This document shows, piece by piece, positions 10,039 to 19,033 of a DNA stretch of 64,000 nucleotides; the first letter of the stretch is position 1, and each line of letters begins with the position of its first letter. Under the pieces are notes generated by a model, which saw only the letters and a program-made list of their open reading frames with translations, was not told the origin of the DNA and did no database searches. The stretch comes from Halomonas urmiana (GTDB lineage Bacteria; Pseudomonadota; Gammaproteobacteria; Pseudomonadales; Halomonadaceae), in contig NZ_VBUI01000011.1 in NCBI RefSeq assembly GCF_005780185.1, forward strand, positions 62,001-126,000, in the 5' to 3' direction. Position numbers and translations under genes: made by a program.

Positions 10039-10752
10039 ATGGACGCCTGGCAGACGGTGATCGTCCTCACGCTGATGGCCGGCATGGCAATGCCGATGGG
10101 CGCCTGGTTGGCGCGGGTGGAGTGCATCCCGATCGACTGGCTCGAGAACGAGCTGCGCCACGGCATCATCGCCTTCGGCGGCGGCGCCCTGCTCTCCGCG
10201 GTGGCGCTGGTGCTGGTCCCAGACAGCCTGCCGGCCCTCGGCATCGCCACCGCCACGGGCTGCTTCGTGGCCGGCGGGCTGGCGTTCATGGCCCTGGACA
10301 TCGCCCTCAATCGCAGTGGCACCTCGGCCAGCCAGCTCGCGGCCATGCTCGCGGACTTCGTGCCCGAGGCCCTGGCCCTCGGTGCGGCCTTCGCCCACGG
10401 CAGCAGCGGCAGCCTGCTGCTCGCCGGCCTGATGGCACTGCAGAATCTGCCCGAGGGCTTCAACGCCTATCACGAACTGCGCAGCACCACCCCCTACACG
10501 AGCCGACGGTTGATCGGGCTGTTCTTCACCATGGCCTGGCTGGGGCCGCTCGCCGGCCTCGGCGGCTTCCTGTGGCTGGCGCCCTATCCCACGACGGTGG
10601 CAATGATCATGCTATTCGCCGCCGGCGGCATCCTCTATTCGGTGTTCCAGGACCTCGCGCCTCAGGCCAAGCTCGACCACCACTGGGGACCGCCCCTGGG
10701 CGCGGTGCTGGGCTTCGCGCTGGGCCTCGTCGGCCATATGCTGCTGATCTAG
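10039..10752 (+). CDS. ZIP family divalent metal transporter
   Basis: A 237-residue membrane protein of the ZIP family, which moves Zn2+ or related metals into the cytoplasm. About eight hydrophobic segments are visible. Metal-site features lie in helices IV and V: FVPEALALGAAFAHG and NLPEGFNAYHELR, where the Pro-Glu pairs and the neighbouring Asn/His residues correspond to ZIP binding-site positions. GGAGAGGAG upstream supports the start. It is a single gene, converging on glnA across a shared terminator and divergent from the DUF4124 gene. The metal specificity cannot be read. Confidence 0.88.
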   Translation: MDAWQTVIVLTLMAGMAMPMGAWLARVECIPIDWLENELRHGIIAFGGGALLSAVALVLVPDSLPALGIATATGCFVAGGLAFMALDIALNRSGTSASQLAAMLADFVPEALALGAAFAHGSSGSLLLAGLMALQNLPEGFNAYHELRSTTPYTSRRLIGLFFTMAWLGPLAGLGGFLWLAPYPTTVAMIMLFAAGGILYSVFQDLAPQAKLDHHWGPPLGAVLGFALGLVGHMLLI

Positions 10753-10795
10753 CGCCGCGCCGATCGGTGACGCACCCAAAAGACGCACTCAAAGA

Positions 10796-10823
10796 AAGAG
10801 GCACGCCCCGGGGCGTGCCTCTT
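10796..10823. terminator. Bidirectional terminator between ZIP gene and glnA
   Basis: A perfect 28-bp palindrome, AAGAGGCACGCCCC followed by its reverse complement, lies between convergent genes. It has A-rich sequence on the left and CTT on the right, so it can fold on either transcript. Confidence 0.75.
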
Positions 10824-10857
10824 GCAATGCTGGGCGCGGCGCCGGGGCGCCGCGGGA

Positions 10858-12264
10858 TCAGCAACTGTAGTACATGTCGAACTCGATCGGGTGCGTGGTC
10901 ATGCGGATGCGCTCCACGTCCTCGCTGAGCAGCTCGATGTAGGCATCGATCATGTCCTCGGTGAAGACGCCACCCTCGGTGAGGAAGCTGCGGTCGGCGT
11001 CCAGCGCCTCGAGGGCCTGGTCCAGGCTCTCGGCCACGGTCGGAATCGACTTGCCCTCTTCCGGCGGCAGGTCATAGAGGTTCTTGTCCATGGCATCGCC
11101 GGGGTGGATCTTGTTGCGGATGCCGTCGATGCCGGCCATCAGCATCGCCGCGAAGCACAGGTAGGGGTTGGCGGTCGGGTCGGGGAAACGCAGCTCGACG
11201 CGTTTGCCCTTGGGGCTCGCGGTGTAGGGGATGCGGATGGAGGCGGAGCGGTTGCGGGCGCTGTAGGCCAGCATCACCGGCGCCTCGAAGCCCGGCACCA
11301 GACGCTTGTAGGAGTTGGTGGAGGCGTTGGTGAAGGCGTTCAGGGCGCGGGCATGCTTGATGACACCACCGATGTAGTAGAGCGCCATCTCGGAGAGGCC
11401 CGCGTACTCGTCGCCGGCGAACTGGTTGGTACCGTCCTTCCAGAACGACTGGTGCACGTGCATGCCGCTGCCGTTGTCGCCGACCAGCGGCTTGGGCATG
11501 AAGGTCGCGGTCTTGCCGTACGCGTGAGCCACATTGTGGATCACGTACTTCATCTCCTGGACCTCGTCGGCCTTCTTGACCAGGGTATTGAACTTCACGC
11601 CGATCTCGTTCTGGCCGGCGTTGGCCACCTCGTGGTGGTGCACCTCGACCGTCTGGCCGATGGCCTCCAGGGTGTTGCACATGGCGCCGCGGATGTCGTG
11701 GAAGCTGTCCACCGGCGGCACCGGGAAGTAGCCGCCCTTGACCCGCGGACGGTGGGCGAGGTTACCGCCCTCCACCGGACGATCGGTGGACCAGGCACCC
11801 TCTTCGGAGGAGATCTTGTACATGGAGCCCTCGATATCGGACTTCCAGTGCACCTCGTCGAAGATGAAGAACTCGGGCTCCGGACCGAAGAAGGCGGTGT
11901 CGCCCAGGCCAGAGGACTGCAGGAAGGCCTCGGCGCGCTTGGCGATGGAGCGCGGGTCGCGCTCGTAGCCCTGCATGGTGGCCGGCTCAATGATGTCGCA
12001 GCGCAGCACCAGGGTGGCGTCTTCGGTGAAGGGGTCGAGGAAGCCGGAACCGTCTTCCGGGCGCAGGATCATGTCGGACTCGTTGATGCCCTTCCAGCCG
12101 GAGATGGAGGAGCCATCGAACATCTGACCGTTCTCGAAAAACTCCTCGTCGACGTCACGAGCCGGGATGGTCACGTGCTGTTCCTTGCCGCGTGTATCGG
12201 TAAAGCGCAGGTCGATCCACTTCACGTCGTGTTCTTCAATCAGGGCGAGCGTCTTCTCGGACAT
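10858..12264 (-). CDS. glnA: Glutamine synthetase, type I (beta)
   Basis: A 468-residue dodecameric enzyme that makes glutamine from glutamate, ammonia and ATP. The beta-grasp start [20 protein letters not shown], the FDGSSISGW latch, [10 protein letters not shown], the [12 protein letters not shown] segment and NRSASIRIP are all present. Tyr397 in NLYDLPPEE is the adenylylation site, exactly at the E. coli number, so activity should be controlled by GlnE. The last residue is Cys (YYSC), where relatives usually end in Val. The start at 12264 has GGAGGA upstream and gives the standard length; the frame continues upstream but is not credible. A sigma-54 promoter and NtrC sites precede it. Confidence 0.98.
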   Translation of the reverse strand: MSEKTLALIEEHDVKWIDLRFTDTRGKEQHVTIPARDVDEEFFENGQMFDGSSISGWKGINESDMILRPEDGSGFLDPFTEDATLVLRCDIIEPATMQGYERDPRSIAKRAEAFLQSSGLGDTAFFGPEPEFFIFDEVHWKSDIEGSMYKISSEEGAWSTDRPVEGGNLAHRPRVKGGYFPVPPVDSFHDIRGAMCNTLEAIGQTVEVHHHEVANAGQNEIGVKFNTLVKKADEVQEMKYVIHNVAHAYGKTATFMPKPLVGDNGSGMHVHQSFWKDGTNQFAGDEYAGLSEMALYYIGGVIKHARALNAFTNASTNSYKRLVPGFEAPVMLAYSARNRSASIRIPYTASPKGKRVELRFPDPTANPYLCFAAMLMAGIDGIRNKIHPGDAMDKNLYDLPPEEGKSIPTVAESLDQALEALDADRSFLTEGGVFTEDMIDAYIELLSEDVERIRMTTHPIEFDMYYSC

Positions 12265-12403
12265 AGGTCCTCCACAGTGAGCTGGGCTAAAAAGTTTGAG
12301 CGATTGCAGGGCAATGGCGCGGGCTGGTTCCAACGACGTTGTAGCATGCCGCCGGGCCGATGCCCACGGCCACCCTGCAGCAACATGGCCTTGCCAGGAA
12401 CAA

Positions 12404-12419
12404 TGCAGGCGGCGTGCCA
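12404..12419 (-). promoter_or_regulatory. Sigma-54 (-24/-12) promoter of glnA
   Basis: On the minus strand, TGGCACGCCGCCTGCA matches the consensus TGGCACG-N4-TTGCW at every defined position except one T. The invariant GG and GC are correctly spaced. It lies 140-155 bp upstream of the glnA start and downstream of two NtrC-type sites, the classical glnAp2 arrangement. Confidence 0.85.
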
Positions 12420-12549
12420 ATCTTGCACCACCGGACGGCATACCAATCACAAGCCTTTGATGGACATAGGCTTTAATCGGTTCGCTCTCGCAAAACCATG
12501 CACCAGAATCGCCATTCTTACCGATGGGATAACGTCTTAACCGCCTTAT

Positions 12550-12566
12550 CGCACCATAAAGGTGCA
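12550..12566 (-). promoter_or_regulatory. Strong NtrC binding site for glnA
   Basis: The plus-strand sequence CGCACCATAAAGGTGCA matches TGCACC-N5-GGTGCA at 11 of 12 defined positions. Its centre is about 145 bp upstream of the -24 element, a normal enhancer distance. Confidence 0.8.
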
Positions 12567-12580
12567 CAAAGGCCGTCTTG

Positions 12581-12597
12581 CGCACCAGATTGGATCG
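12581..12597 (-). promoter_or_regulatory. Weaker second NtrC site for glnA
   Basis: CGCACCAGATTGGATCG is a degenerate version of the same palindrome. It is spaced 31 bp from the strong site, close to three helical turns, the spacing that lets NtrC dimers cooperate at E. coli glnAp2. The match alone is modest; the spacing raises confidence. Confidence 0.55.
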
Positions 12598-12830
12598 CGC
12601 TTCGCCTGCCGGTCAGCGATGACCTCCCTCATGCTCGCCGCAGTCGGAAGGTCATGTCCGAGACACAGAAATATCAGTCCGGCGTTCGTTGATACGTGTT
12701 AACACCAAAAACTACACTCGTTTACATGGCGGCGCCGACCGGGGTGGCGCGAACTCCGGAGAGGTGACGCGGGTTCTGGAGTGGGCGCCATCTCAGTGAC
12801 CTGCGTCCTACCATGGGAGCCGACCCGAGT

Positions 12831-13370
12831 ATGATCGTCTGCAGCATCCTCCTTGATGCCCGCGCCTCGGGTGCCGGCCTGCCACGCCGCCTGGCGGCGC
12901 TGAGGCCCTTGCGACAGCGCCGAGACCTGCGACTCGAGGTGCTGCTGGCCGACGATACCGGCGATTCGCGCCTGCTGCGCATGGCCAGCCGCCACGATGT
13001 CCGCCTGGTCGCCACCGAGGGCACCCCGCTCGGCGACCGCCTCAACACGGCAGTGGCCCACAGCCAGGGGGAAGTTCTGCTGTTCCCGGCCCCGGGTCGG
13101 CCCATCTCCCCGGGCTGGCTGGTGGATACCCTGACCGACATCGAACACCACACCCGGGATGCCGTAGTGCTGGCCGCCTCGCGCCCCAGCCGCCTGGTGC
13201 TGCTCTGGCAACGCCTGCGCCACCAGACCCTCGCCGACACCCTCTGCGTCTCGCGCGTCTGGTTCGAGCGCATCGGCGGCTGCGACCCCTCGCTTGACGC
13301 CGAGGCCCTGCCCGACTTGATCGCGCGCCTGCATGCCTGCCAGGCGCGCGTCACCGCCGTCGAGGCCTGA
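12831..13370 (+). CDS. Glycosyltransferase family 2-like small protein
   Basis: A 179-residue protein resembling a shortened GT-A glycosyltransferase of the family 2 / TIGR04283 type. Visible elements are a beta-strand start MIVCSILLDAR, LEVLLADDTGDS, GTPLGDRLNTAVAHSQGEVLLFPAPGRPISPG (in place of the usual DAD-type stretch), and a C-terminal GCDPSL(D)AEALPDL segment. The usual metal-binding DxD is not obvious, so activity is uncertain. The start at 12831 has GGAG upstream; an ATG at 12813 would add six residues. It is divergent from glnA and co-directional with typA. Product and substrate are unknown. Confidence 0.6.
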   Translation: MIVCSILLDARASGAGLPRRLAALRPLRQRRDLRLEVLLADDTGDSRLLRMASRHDVRLVATEGTPLGDRLNTAVAHSQGEVLLFPAPGRPISPGWLVDTLTDIEHHTRDAVVLAASRPSRLVLLWQRLRHQTLADTLCVSRVWFERIGGCDPSLDAEALPDLIARLHACQARVTAVEA

Positions 13371-13473
13371 ATCGCCCGCTCACGCCCCCTTTCGGCAGCT
13401 CCCAAGCCACTGATATCTGGTCGTGACAGACGATTCACGGCGACAAAGCTGGTAGCCGTCATCGCCCTGCCCC

Positions 13474-13479
13474 TATAAT
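13474..13479 (+). promoter_or_regulatory. -10 element of the typA promoter
   Basis: A perfect TATAAT hexamer lies 31 bp upstream of the typA GTG start. No good -35 is seen at 17 bp spacing, so this is a partial sigma-70 assignment. Confidence 0.45.
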
Positions 13480-13510
13480 GCGTCCCCAATTTTGTCAGCA
13501 GGATCCCGTC

Positions 13511-15337
13511 GTGATCGAGAATCTTCGCAACATCGCCATCATCGCTCACGTCGACCACGGCAAGACCACCCTGGTCGACAAACTGCTCAGCCAGTCCGGC
13601 ACGCTCGACCGAAAGGCCGAGGGGCAGGAGCGCATCATGGACTCCAATGACCAGGAGAAGGAGCGCGGCATCACCATCCTGGCCAAGAACACGGCGATCC
13701 GCTGGCAGGCCCCCGACGGCCAGGACTACCACATCAATATCGTCGACACCCCCGGACACGCCGACTTCGGCGGTGAGGTCGAGCGCGTGATGTCGATGGT
13801 CGACTCCGTGCTGCTGCTGGTCGACGCGGTCGACGGCCCGATGCCGCAGACCCGCTTCGTGACCCAGAAGGCCTTCGATCAGGGCCTCAAGCCGATCGTC
13901 GTGGTCAACAAGATCGACCGCCCCGGCGCGCGCCCGGACTATGTCATCGACCAGATCTTCGACCTGTTCGACAACCTCGGCGCCAGTGACGACCAGCTCG
14001 ACTTTCCGATCATCTACTGCTCGGCCCTGAACGGCATCGCCGGGCCGGAGCCGGAGCAGCTGGCCGACGACATGACGCCGATGTTCCAGTCCATCGTCGA
14101 CATCGTCGAGCCACCCAAGGTCGAGCTCGACGGTCCCTTCCAGATGCAGATCTCGGCGCTGGACTACTCCAGCTACGTCGGCGTCATCGGCCTGGGCCGC
14201 ATCAGCCGCGGCTCGGTCAAGCCGAACCAGCAGATCACCGTGATCAGCAAGGAAGGCAAAGAGCGCAAGGGCAAGATCGGCCAGGTCATGACCCACCTCG
14301 GCCTGGAGCGGGTGCAGACCGACGAGGCCTCCGCCGGCGACATCATCTGCATCACCGGCATCGACAACCTGGCGATCTCCGACACCCTTTGCGACCCGGC
14401 CGCCGTCGAGGCGCTGCCGGCGCTGACCGTCGACGAGCCGACCGTCTCCATGACCTTCCAGGTCAACGACTCGCCCTTCGCCGGCAAGGAAGGCAAGTTT
14501 GTCACCAGCCGCAACATCAAGGATCGCCTCGACCAGGAGCTGATCCACAACGTGGCGCTGCGGGTCGAACAGGGCGACAGCCCGGAGAAGTTCATCGTCT
14601 CCGGTCGCGGCGAGCTGCACCTCTCGGTGCTGATCGAGAGCATGCGCCGCGAAGGCTTCGAGCTGGCCGTGGGCCGTCCCGAGGTAATCATCCGCGAGAT
14701 CAACGGGGAGCAGCAGGAGCCCTACGAGGAAGTGATCATCGACTGCGAGGAGCAGCACCAGGGCGCCGTCATGGAAGAGCTCGGCTACCGCAAGGGTGAG
14801 CTGGTCAACATGAACCCGGACGGCAAGGGTCGCGTGCGCCTGGACTTCATCATCCCCGCCCGCGGGCTGATCGGCTTCCGTGGCCAGTTCCTGACCCTGA
14901 CCTCCGGCACCGGCATCCTCACCAGCCGCTTCGATCACTACGGCCCGCTCAAGCCGGACGCCTCCATCGAGCGGCGCAACGGTGTGCTGGTCTCCATGGT
15001 CCCCGGCAAGGCGCTGGCCTACGCGCTCTACGCCCTGCAGGATCGCGGCAAGCTGATCATCGACCATGCCACCGAGGTCTACGAGGGCATGCTGATCGGT
15101 ATCAACAACCGCGCCAACGACATGGTGGTCAACCCCACCAAGGGCAAGAAGCTCGACAACATGCGTTCCACGGGCAACGACGAGAACATCGTGCTGACCC
15201 CGCCGATCAACTTCACTCTCGAGCAGGCCATCGAATTCCTGGATTCCGATGAGTTGGTGGAAGTCACCCCCAGCCACATTCGCCTGCGCAAGAAGCATCT
15301 GACCGAGAATGAACGCAAGCGCGCCAGCAAGAAGTAA
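13511..15337 (+). CDS. typA: Ribosome-associated GTPase TypA/BipA
   Basis: A 608-residue translational GTPase involved in 50S assembly, low-temperature growth and stress. The G domain begins at once with [19 protein letters not shown] (P-loop), then [20 protein letters not shown] and [16 protein letters not shown]-like domains III and V and the TypA-specific C-terminal domain follow, with [12 protein letters not shown] and the [14 protein letters not shown] region. The GTG start at 13511 is chosen because the family begins MIENLRN and AGGA lies 8 bases upstream; the frame's upstream ATG would overlap the TATAAT. It lies near glnA, as in E. coli where bipA neighbours glnA. Confidence 0.97.
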   Translation: MIENLRNIAIIAHVDHGKTTLVDKLLSQSGTLDRKAEGQERIMDSNDQEKERGITILAKNTAIRWQAPDGQDYHINIVDTPGHADFGGEVERVMSMVDSVLLLVDAVDGPMPQTRFVTQKAFDQGLKPIVVVNKIDRPGARPDYVIDQIFDLFDNLGASDDQLDFPIIYCSALNGIAGPEPEQLADDMTPMFQSIVDIVEPPKVELDGPFQMQISALDYSSYVGVIGLGRISRGSVKPNQQITVISKEGKERKGKIGQVMTHLGLERVQTDEASAGDIICITGIDNLAISDTLCDPAAVEALPALTVDEPTVSMTFQVNDSPFAGKEGKFVTSRNIKDRLDQELIHNVALRVEQGDSPEKFIVSGRGELHLSVLIESMRREGFELAVGRPEVIIREINGEQQEPYEEVIIDCEEQHQGAVMEELGYRKGELVNMNPDGKGRVRLDFIIPARGLIGFRGQFLTLTSGTGILTSRFDHYGPLKPDASIERRNGVLVSMVPGKALAYALYALQDRGKLIIDHATEVYEGMLIGINNRANDMVVNPTKGKKLDNMRSTGNDENIVLTPPINFTLEQAIEFLDSDELVEVTPSHIRLRKKHLTENERKRASKK

Positions 15338-15353
15338 GCCGGCCCGCCACCGC

Positions 15354-15384
15354 CAGAGCCCGCCCATCCGGCGGGCTCTGTCGT
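15354..15384 (+). terminator. Terminator of typA
   Basis: An 11-bp stem CAGAGCCCGCC / GGCGGGCTCTG with a CATCC loop begins 17 bp after the typA stop. A short T-rich stretch (TCGTTTG) follows. Confidence 0.7.
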
Positions 15385-15463
15385 TTGTGGCCGCCGCCCA
15401 CGGCCCCGCGCCCCGGCGACGGCTATGCTGGAAGCTGAGTTCACCCACCCAAGGAGTGCCGTC

Positions 15464-15793
15464 ATGCACAAGCACGTGGAGTGGGACGATCCCGGCGAGC
15501 GGGGCGTCCTGCGTTACTATGCCGACCATCCCGACGACTACCGCCCGCCCCAGCCCGGCAGCATCCTCTCGGCCAGCTACCGGGGGTTCACGGTCAGGGT
15601 GCGGGTCGAGGCCCGGGTCGAGGGCACCAACATCGGCGAGGTGGTGGCGCTGATCGCCAACGACAACGGACGGCGCCAGCAGGCCGCCGGTGATCTCTCG
15701 CTGGGCGACACGGTGCGCCTGCCCGACGCCTGTCGCGCCCTCGAACCTCGTCACCCCGAAGAGTCGGAAGAGCCGGAAGAGCCCGAAGACTGA
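15464..15793 (+). CDS. Small conserved-looking hypothetical protein
   Basis: A 109-residue soluble protein, not recognised. It starts MHKHVEWDDPGERG, has a central beta-strand-rich part (YRGFTVRVRVEARVEGTNIG) reminiscent of an OB or SH3-like barrel, and ends in an acidic Glu/Pro run (EESEEPEEPED). AAGGAG lies 8 bases before the chosen ATG at 15464; an upstream ATG at 15425 lacks such a site. It sits alone between the typA terminator and the NSS transporter gene. The acidic tail is common in halophile proteins. No function is proposed. Confidence 0.65.
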   Translation: MHKHVEWDDPGERGVLRYYADHPDDYRPPQPGSILSASYRGFTVRVRVEARVEGTNIGEVVALIANDNGRRQQAAGDLSLGDTVRLPDACRALEPRHPEESEEPEEPED

Positions 15794-15922
15794 TCCCAGC
15801 GGCGGTGACCACCGGGCGCCGCCAACGCCCGCTAAACGCTGGCCCACTAGCCAGCAAGGCCCGCGTGCCGCACAGTTGGCGGCACAGGCTCACAAGGCCC
15901 ACCAAGGCAATCCTGGATTCCC

Positions 15923-17368
15923 ATGAGCACGCACAACGTCTGGACCCACAAGGGCACCTTCCTGCTGGCCGCCGTCGGCTCGGCCGTCGGGCTCGGCAAC
16001 CTCTGGCGCTTCCCCTACCTGACCGGCGAGAACGGCGGCGGCGCCTTCATCCTGGTCTACGCCCTGACCATCTTCGCCGTGGGCATCCCCATCCTGATCG
16101 CCGAGATCATGCTCGGCCGCAACAGCCGACGCAGCCCGATCATGGGCATGCGCTTTCTCACTCGCACCCATCAGACCTCCCGCGCCTGGGAGTCCATCGG
16201 CTGGCTGGGGGCCGCTTCCGCCTTCCTGATCCTGAGCTTCTACTCGGTGATCGCCGGCTGGGCGATCCACTACACCGGGCTGATGCTGACCGGCGGGATG
16301 ACCGAGATCGACGCCGCCGGGGCCGGCCAGAGCTTCGATACGCTGCTCGCCTCGCCGATGCTGCTAACGCTCTACCACACCCTGTTCATCGCCGCCTCGG
16401 CGCTGATCGTGGGCCTCGGCATCCACAAGGGCATCGAGGCGGGCCTGCGACTGCTGATGCCGTCGCTGTTCGTGATCCTGCTGGTGGTGCTGGGCTATGG
16501 CGCCGTGGTCGGCGACATCGGCGCCGCGGCGAGCTTCCTGTTCACCTTCAACCTGGCCGACTTGAGCCTCGAGGGCTGGCTCGAGGCGATGGGTCAGTCG
16601 TTCTTCACTCTGAGCCTCGGCATGGGCGCGATCATGGCTTACGGCGCCTACATGCCGGGCGAGTCCTCGCTGACCCGCACCGCCTTCGCCATCGCCGTAG
16701 TGGATACCGCGGTGGCCATGGTGGCGGGCCTGGCGATCTTCTCGCTGGTCTTCGGCTCCGGGCTGAACCCCGGCGAAGGCCCCGGCCTGATGTTCGTCAC
16801 CCTGCCGCTGGCGTTTGCCGAGATGCCGGGCGGCGCCCTGGTCGGCGGCGTCTTCTTCATCCTGGTGCTGGGCGCGGCGATCAGCTCGTCGATCTCGCTG
16901 ATCGAGCCGGTGGCGGCCTTCCTGGTCGAGCGCTTCGACCTGACCCGCCCCCAGGCCGTGACCATGATGGTCATCGCCAGCTGGGCGCTGGGGCTGCTCA
17001 CCGTGGTCAGCTTCAACCTCTGGGCCGAGGGCACGATCTTCCACACCCTGTTCGGGCGCAGCGCCTTCGGCTTCATCGAGCTGCTGACCAACATCTTCAT
17101 GCCGCTGGGCGGCCTGATGATCGCGCTGTTCGCCGGCTGGGCGCTGACCCACTCCGAGGTGATGAAGGAGATGCACACCAACGAGCGCTGGTTCCGACTC
17201 TGGCGTTTCCTGGTGCGCTTCGTGGCGCCGGCGGCCGTGGCCTTCGTCTTCCTGCGCAGCATCCCCCAGGTAGAGGGTTACCTGATCCCGGCCATCGGCG
17301 CCACGGTAATCGTCGGTGCCTTCGCCGCGGGACGCACTTTCATCGCCGACGACAGCCAGGAGCTGTGA
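15923..17368 (+). CDS. Sodium-dependent neurotransmitter-symporter (NSS/SNF) family transporter
   Basis: A 481-residue LeuT-fold Na+ symporter, probably for an amino acid or related small molecule. The family signature GSAVGLGNLWRFPYL, followed by ENGGGAF, is at residues 19-42 (TM1), containing the unwound substrate site. About twelve membrane segments are visible. TM6 with ASFLFTFN and TM8 with GAAISSSISLIEP hold expected Na+-coordinating Ser residues. It ends only 24 bp before livG, so it may be cotranscribed with a branched-chain amino acid ABC transporter. That would pair a secondary and a primary transporter in one unit. The substrate is unknown. Confidence 0.92.
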   Translation: MSTHNVWTHKGTFLLAAVGSAVGLGNLWRFPYLTGENGGGAFILVYALTIFAVGIPILIAEIMLGRNSRRSPIMGMRFLTRTHQTSRAWESIGWLGAASAFLILSFYSVIAGWAIHYTGLMLTGGMTEIDAAGAGQSFDTLLASPMLLTLYHTLFIAASALIVGLGIHKGIEAGLRLLMPSLFVILLVVLGYGAVVGDIGAAASFLFTFNLADLSLEGWLEAMGQSFFTLSLGMGAIMAYGAYMPGESSLTRTAFAIAVVDTAVAMVAGLAIFSLVFGSGLNPGEGPGLMFVTLPLAFAEMPGGALVGGVFFILVLGAAISSSISLIEPVAAFLVERFDLTRPQAVTMMVIASWALGLLTVVSFNLWAEGTIFHTLFGRSAFGFIELLTNIFMPLGGLMIALFAGWALTHSEVMKEMHTNERWFRLWRFLVRFVAPAAVAFVFLRSIPQVEGYLIPAIGATVIVGAFAAGRTFIADDSQEL

Positions 17369-17392
17369 GAACAACAACCAACGGAATCCGCC

Positions 17393-18160
17393 ATGGCAGC
17401 CATCATCGACGTACAGCACGTCAACAAGGCCTTCGGGGGCCTCAAGGTCATCAATGACTGCTCGATCCAGGTGGAGAAGGGCTCGATCACCGGCCTGATC
17501 GGCCCCAACGGGGCCGGCAAGTCGACGCTGTTCAACATCATCGCCGGGGCCCTGCCGCTGGACAGCGGGCGAATCCTGCTCGACGGCGACGACATCACCA
17601 ACCAGCCGGCCAACACACTGTTCCATCGGGGGCTTCTGCGCACCTTCCAGATCGCACACGAGTTCTCCCACATGACGGCGCTGGAGAACCTGATGATGGT
17701 GCCGCCGGCGCAGTCCGGCGAGAACCTGTTCGCCGCCTGGTTCACGCCGGGCCTGGTGCGTAACGAGGAGGCCGAGGTGCGCCGCCGGGCGCTGGAGGTG
17801 ATCGACTTCATCGGCCTGCACCACGTGCGCAACGAGCTCGCCGGCAACCTCTCCGGCGGCCAGAAGAAGCTCCTCGAGCTCGGCCGCACCATGATGACCG
17901 ACGCCCGGGTGGTGCTGCTCGACGAGATCGCCGCCGGCGTCAACCGCACCCTGCTCGGCGATCTCGTCACCAACATCGAGCGGCTCAATCGCGAGATGGG
18001 CTACACCTTCCTGGTCATCGAGCATGACATGGACATGATCGCCCGGCTCTGCGACCCGGTGATCGTGCTGGCCCAGGGCAGCGTGATGGTCGAGGGCAGC
18101 ATCGAGGAGATCCAGAACAACCCCGAGGTCATCGAGGCCTACTTTGGCGCCGCCAGCTGA
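17393..18160 (+). CDS. livG: Branched-chain amino acid ABC transporter ATPase LivG
   Basis: A 255-residue ABC ATPase of the LivG type. Walker A is GPNGAGKS, the signature LSGGQKK, and Walker B VVLLDEI with a downstream His in VIEHDMD. The LivG-like sequence RTFQIAHEFSHMTALENLM distinguishes it from LivF. In the LIV-I complex it pairs with LivF below the LivHM channel. In the signature region LLDEIAAGVNRT, the usual LDEPAAG proline is Ile, a change worth noting though Walker Glu is retained. The 3' end of the gene forms the first unit of a 19-bp tandem repeat. Confidence 0.93.
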   Translation: MAAIIDVQHVNKAFGGLKVINDCSIQVEKGSITGLIGPNGAGKSTLFNIIAGALPLDSGRILLDGDDITNQPANTLFHRGLLRTFQIAHEFSHMTALENLMMVPPAQSGENLFAAWFTPGLVRNEEAEVRRRALEVIDFIGLHHVRNELAGNLSGGQKKLLELGRTMMTDARVVLLDEIAAGVNRTLLGDLVTNIERLNREMGYTFLVIEHDMDMIARLCDPVIVLAQGSVMVEGSIEEIQNNPEVIEAYFGAAS

Positions 18161-18222
18161 TTGGGGCGCCGCCAGCTGATTGGGGCGCTGCCAGCTGATC
18201 GGGGCGCCGCCAGCTGAGCGGT
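18147..18222 (+). repeat. Four tandem copies of a 19-bp unit at the livG-livF junction
   Basis: The unit GCGCCGCCAGCTGATTGGG starts at 18147, 18166, 18185 and 18204. The first two copies are identical; the third and fourth carry two or three changes each. The first copy includes the last codons and stop of livG, so the array grew out of the gene's 3' end. Each unit contains the palindrome CAGCTG. It lengthens the livG-livF spacer to 140 bp. Confidence 0.95.
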
Positions 18223-18300
18223 GTGCCGATGCCTCCTCGGGGGCAGGGCGTCCCACGGGACGCCGCCAATAACGATAACGAACGCAGAGAACGACTGACC

Positions 18301-19005
18301 ATGCCATTACTCGACGCACGCAACGTGCACGGCGGCTACGGCGGCATGAACATCCTCAACGGGGTGGACATGGCCATCGAGTCCGACCAGATCGGCGTGA
18401 TCGTCGGCCCCAACGGGGCCGGCAAGTCCACCATGCTCAAGGCCGTCTTCGGCCTGCTCCACGTCAGCCAGGGCGAGATCCTGCTGCGCGGCGAGCCGAT
18501 CCACAACCTGCCCCCCAACAAGCTGGTACAGAAGGGGATGGGCTTCGTGCCCCAGGAGAACAACGTCTTCCCGAGCCTCACGGTGAAGGAGAACCTGGAG
18601 ATGGGCGCCTTCCTCAAACCGGGCAACGTCAAGCGCATGCTGGCCCAGGTCTTTGAGTTCTTCCCGCCGCTCCGTGAGAAGCGCCACCAGCCGGCCGGCG
18701 AGCTCTCCGGCGGCCAGCGTCAGATGGTGGCCATGGGCCGGGCGCTGATGGCCGAACCCAGCCTGCTGCTGCTCGACGAGCCCACCGCAGGCCTCTCGCC
18801 GCTCTACATGAACGAGATCTTCGAGCAGGTGAAGCTGGTCAACTCGGCCGGCGTGGGCATCCTGATGGTCGAGCAGAACGCCAAGCAGGCGCTCGGCATC
18901 GCCGACAAGGGCTTCGTGCTGGCCGCCGGCCAGAATCGCTTCACCGATACCGGGGCCGCCCTGCTGGCCGACCCCGACGTCGCCAAGAGCTTCCTCGGCG
19001 GCTAG
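18301..19005 (+). CDS. livF: Branched-chain amino acid ABC transporter ATPase LivF
   Basis: A 234-residue ABC ATPase of the LivF type. It starts MPLLDARNVHGGYGGMNILN, with Walker A GPNGAGKS, GFVPQENNVFPSLTVKENLE, signature LSGGQRQM and Walker B LLLLDEPTAGLSP. These match LivF, the second ATPase of LIV-type importers. The start at 18301 fits the family N-terminus; the frame's earlier ATG at 18223 lies inside the spacer beyond the tandem repeat. No strong ribosome binding site is visible, which together with the 140-bp repeat-containing spacer may lower its translation relative to LivG. Confidence 0.93.
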   Translation: MPLLDARNVHGGYGGMNILNGVDMAIESDQIGVIVGPNGAGKSTMLKAVFGLLHVSQGEILLRGEPIHNLPPNKLVQKGMGFVPQENNVFPSLTVKENLEMGAFLKPGNVKRMLAQVFEFFPPLREKRHQPAGELSGGQRQMVAMGRALMAEPSLLLLDEPTAGLSPLYMNEIFEQVKLVNSAGVGILMVEQNAKQALGIADKGFVLAAGQNRFTDTGAALLADPDVAKSFLGG

Positions 19006-19033
19006 TCCGGCGCCCGACCTGGAGAATCCATCC

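Noticed and set aside
12722..15847. A very long open frame on the minus strand antisense to typA
   Set aside because: It is rich in His, Gln, Arg, Asp and Val in the pattern produced by reading a GC-rich gene on the opposite strand. It has no start signal and typA is beyond doubt.
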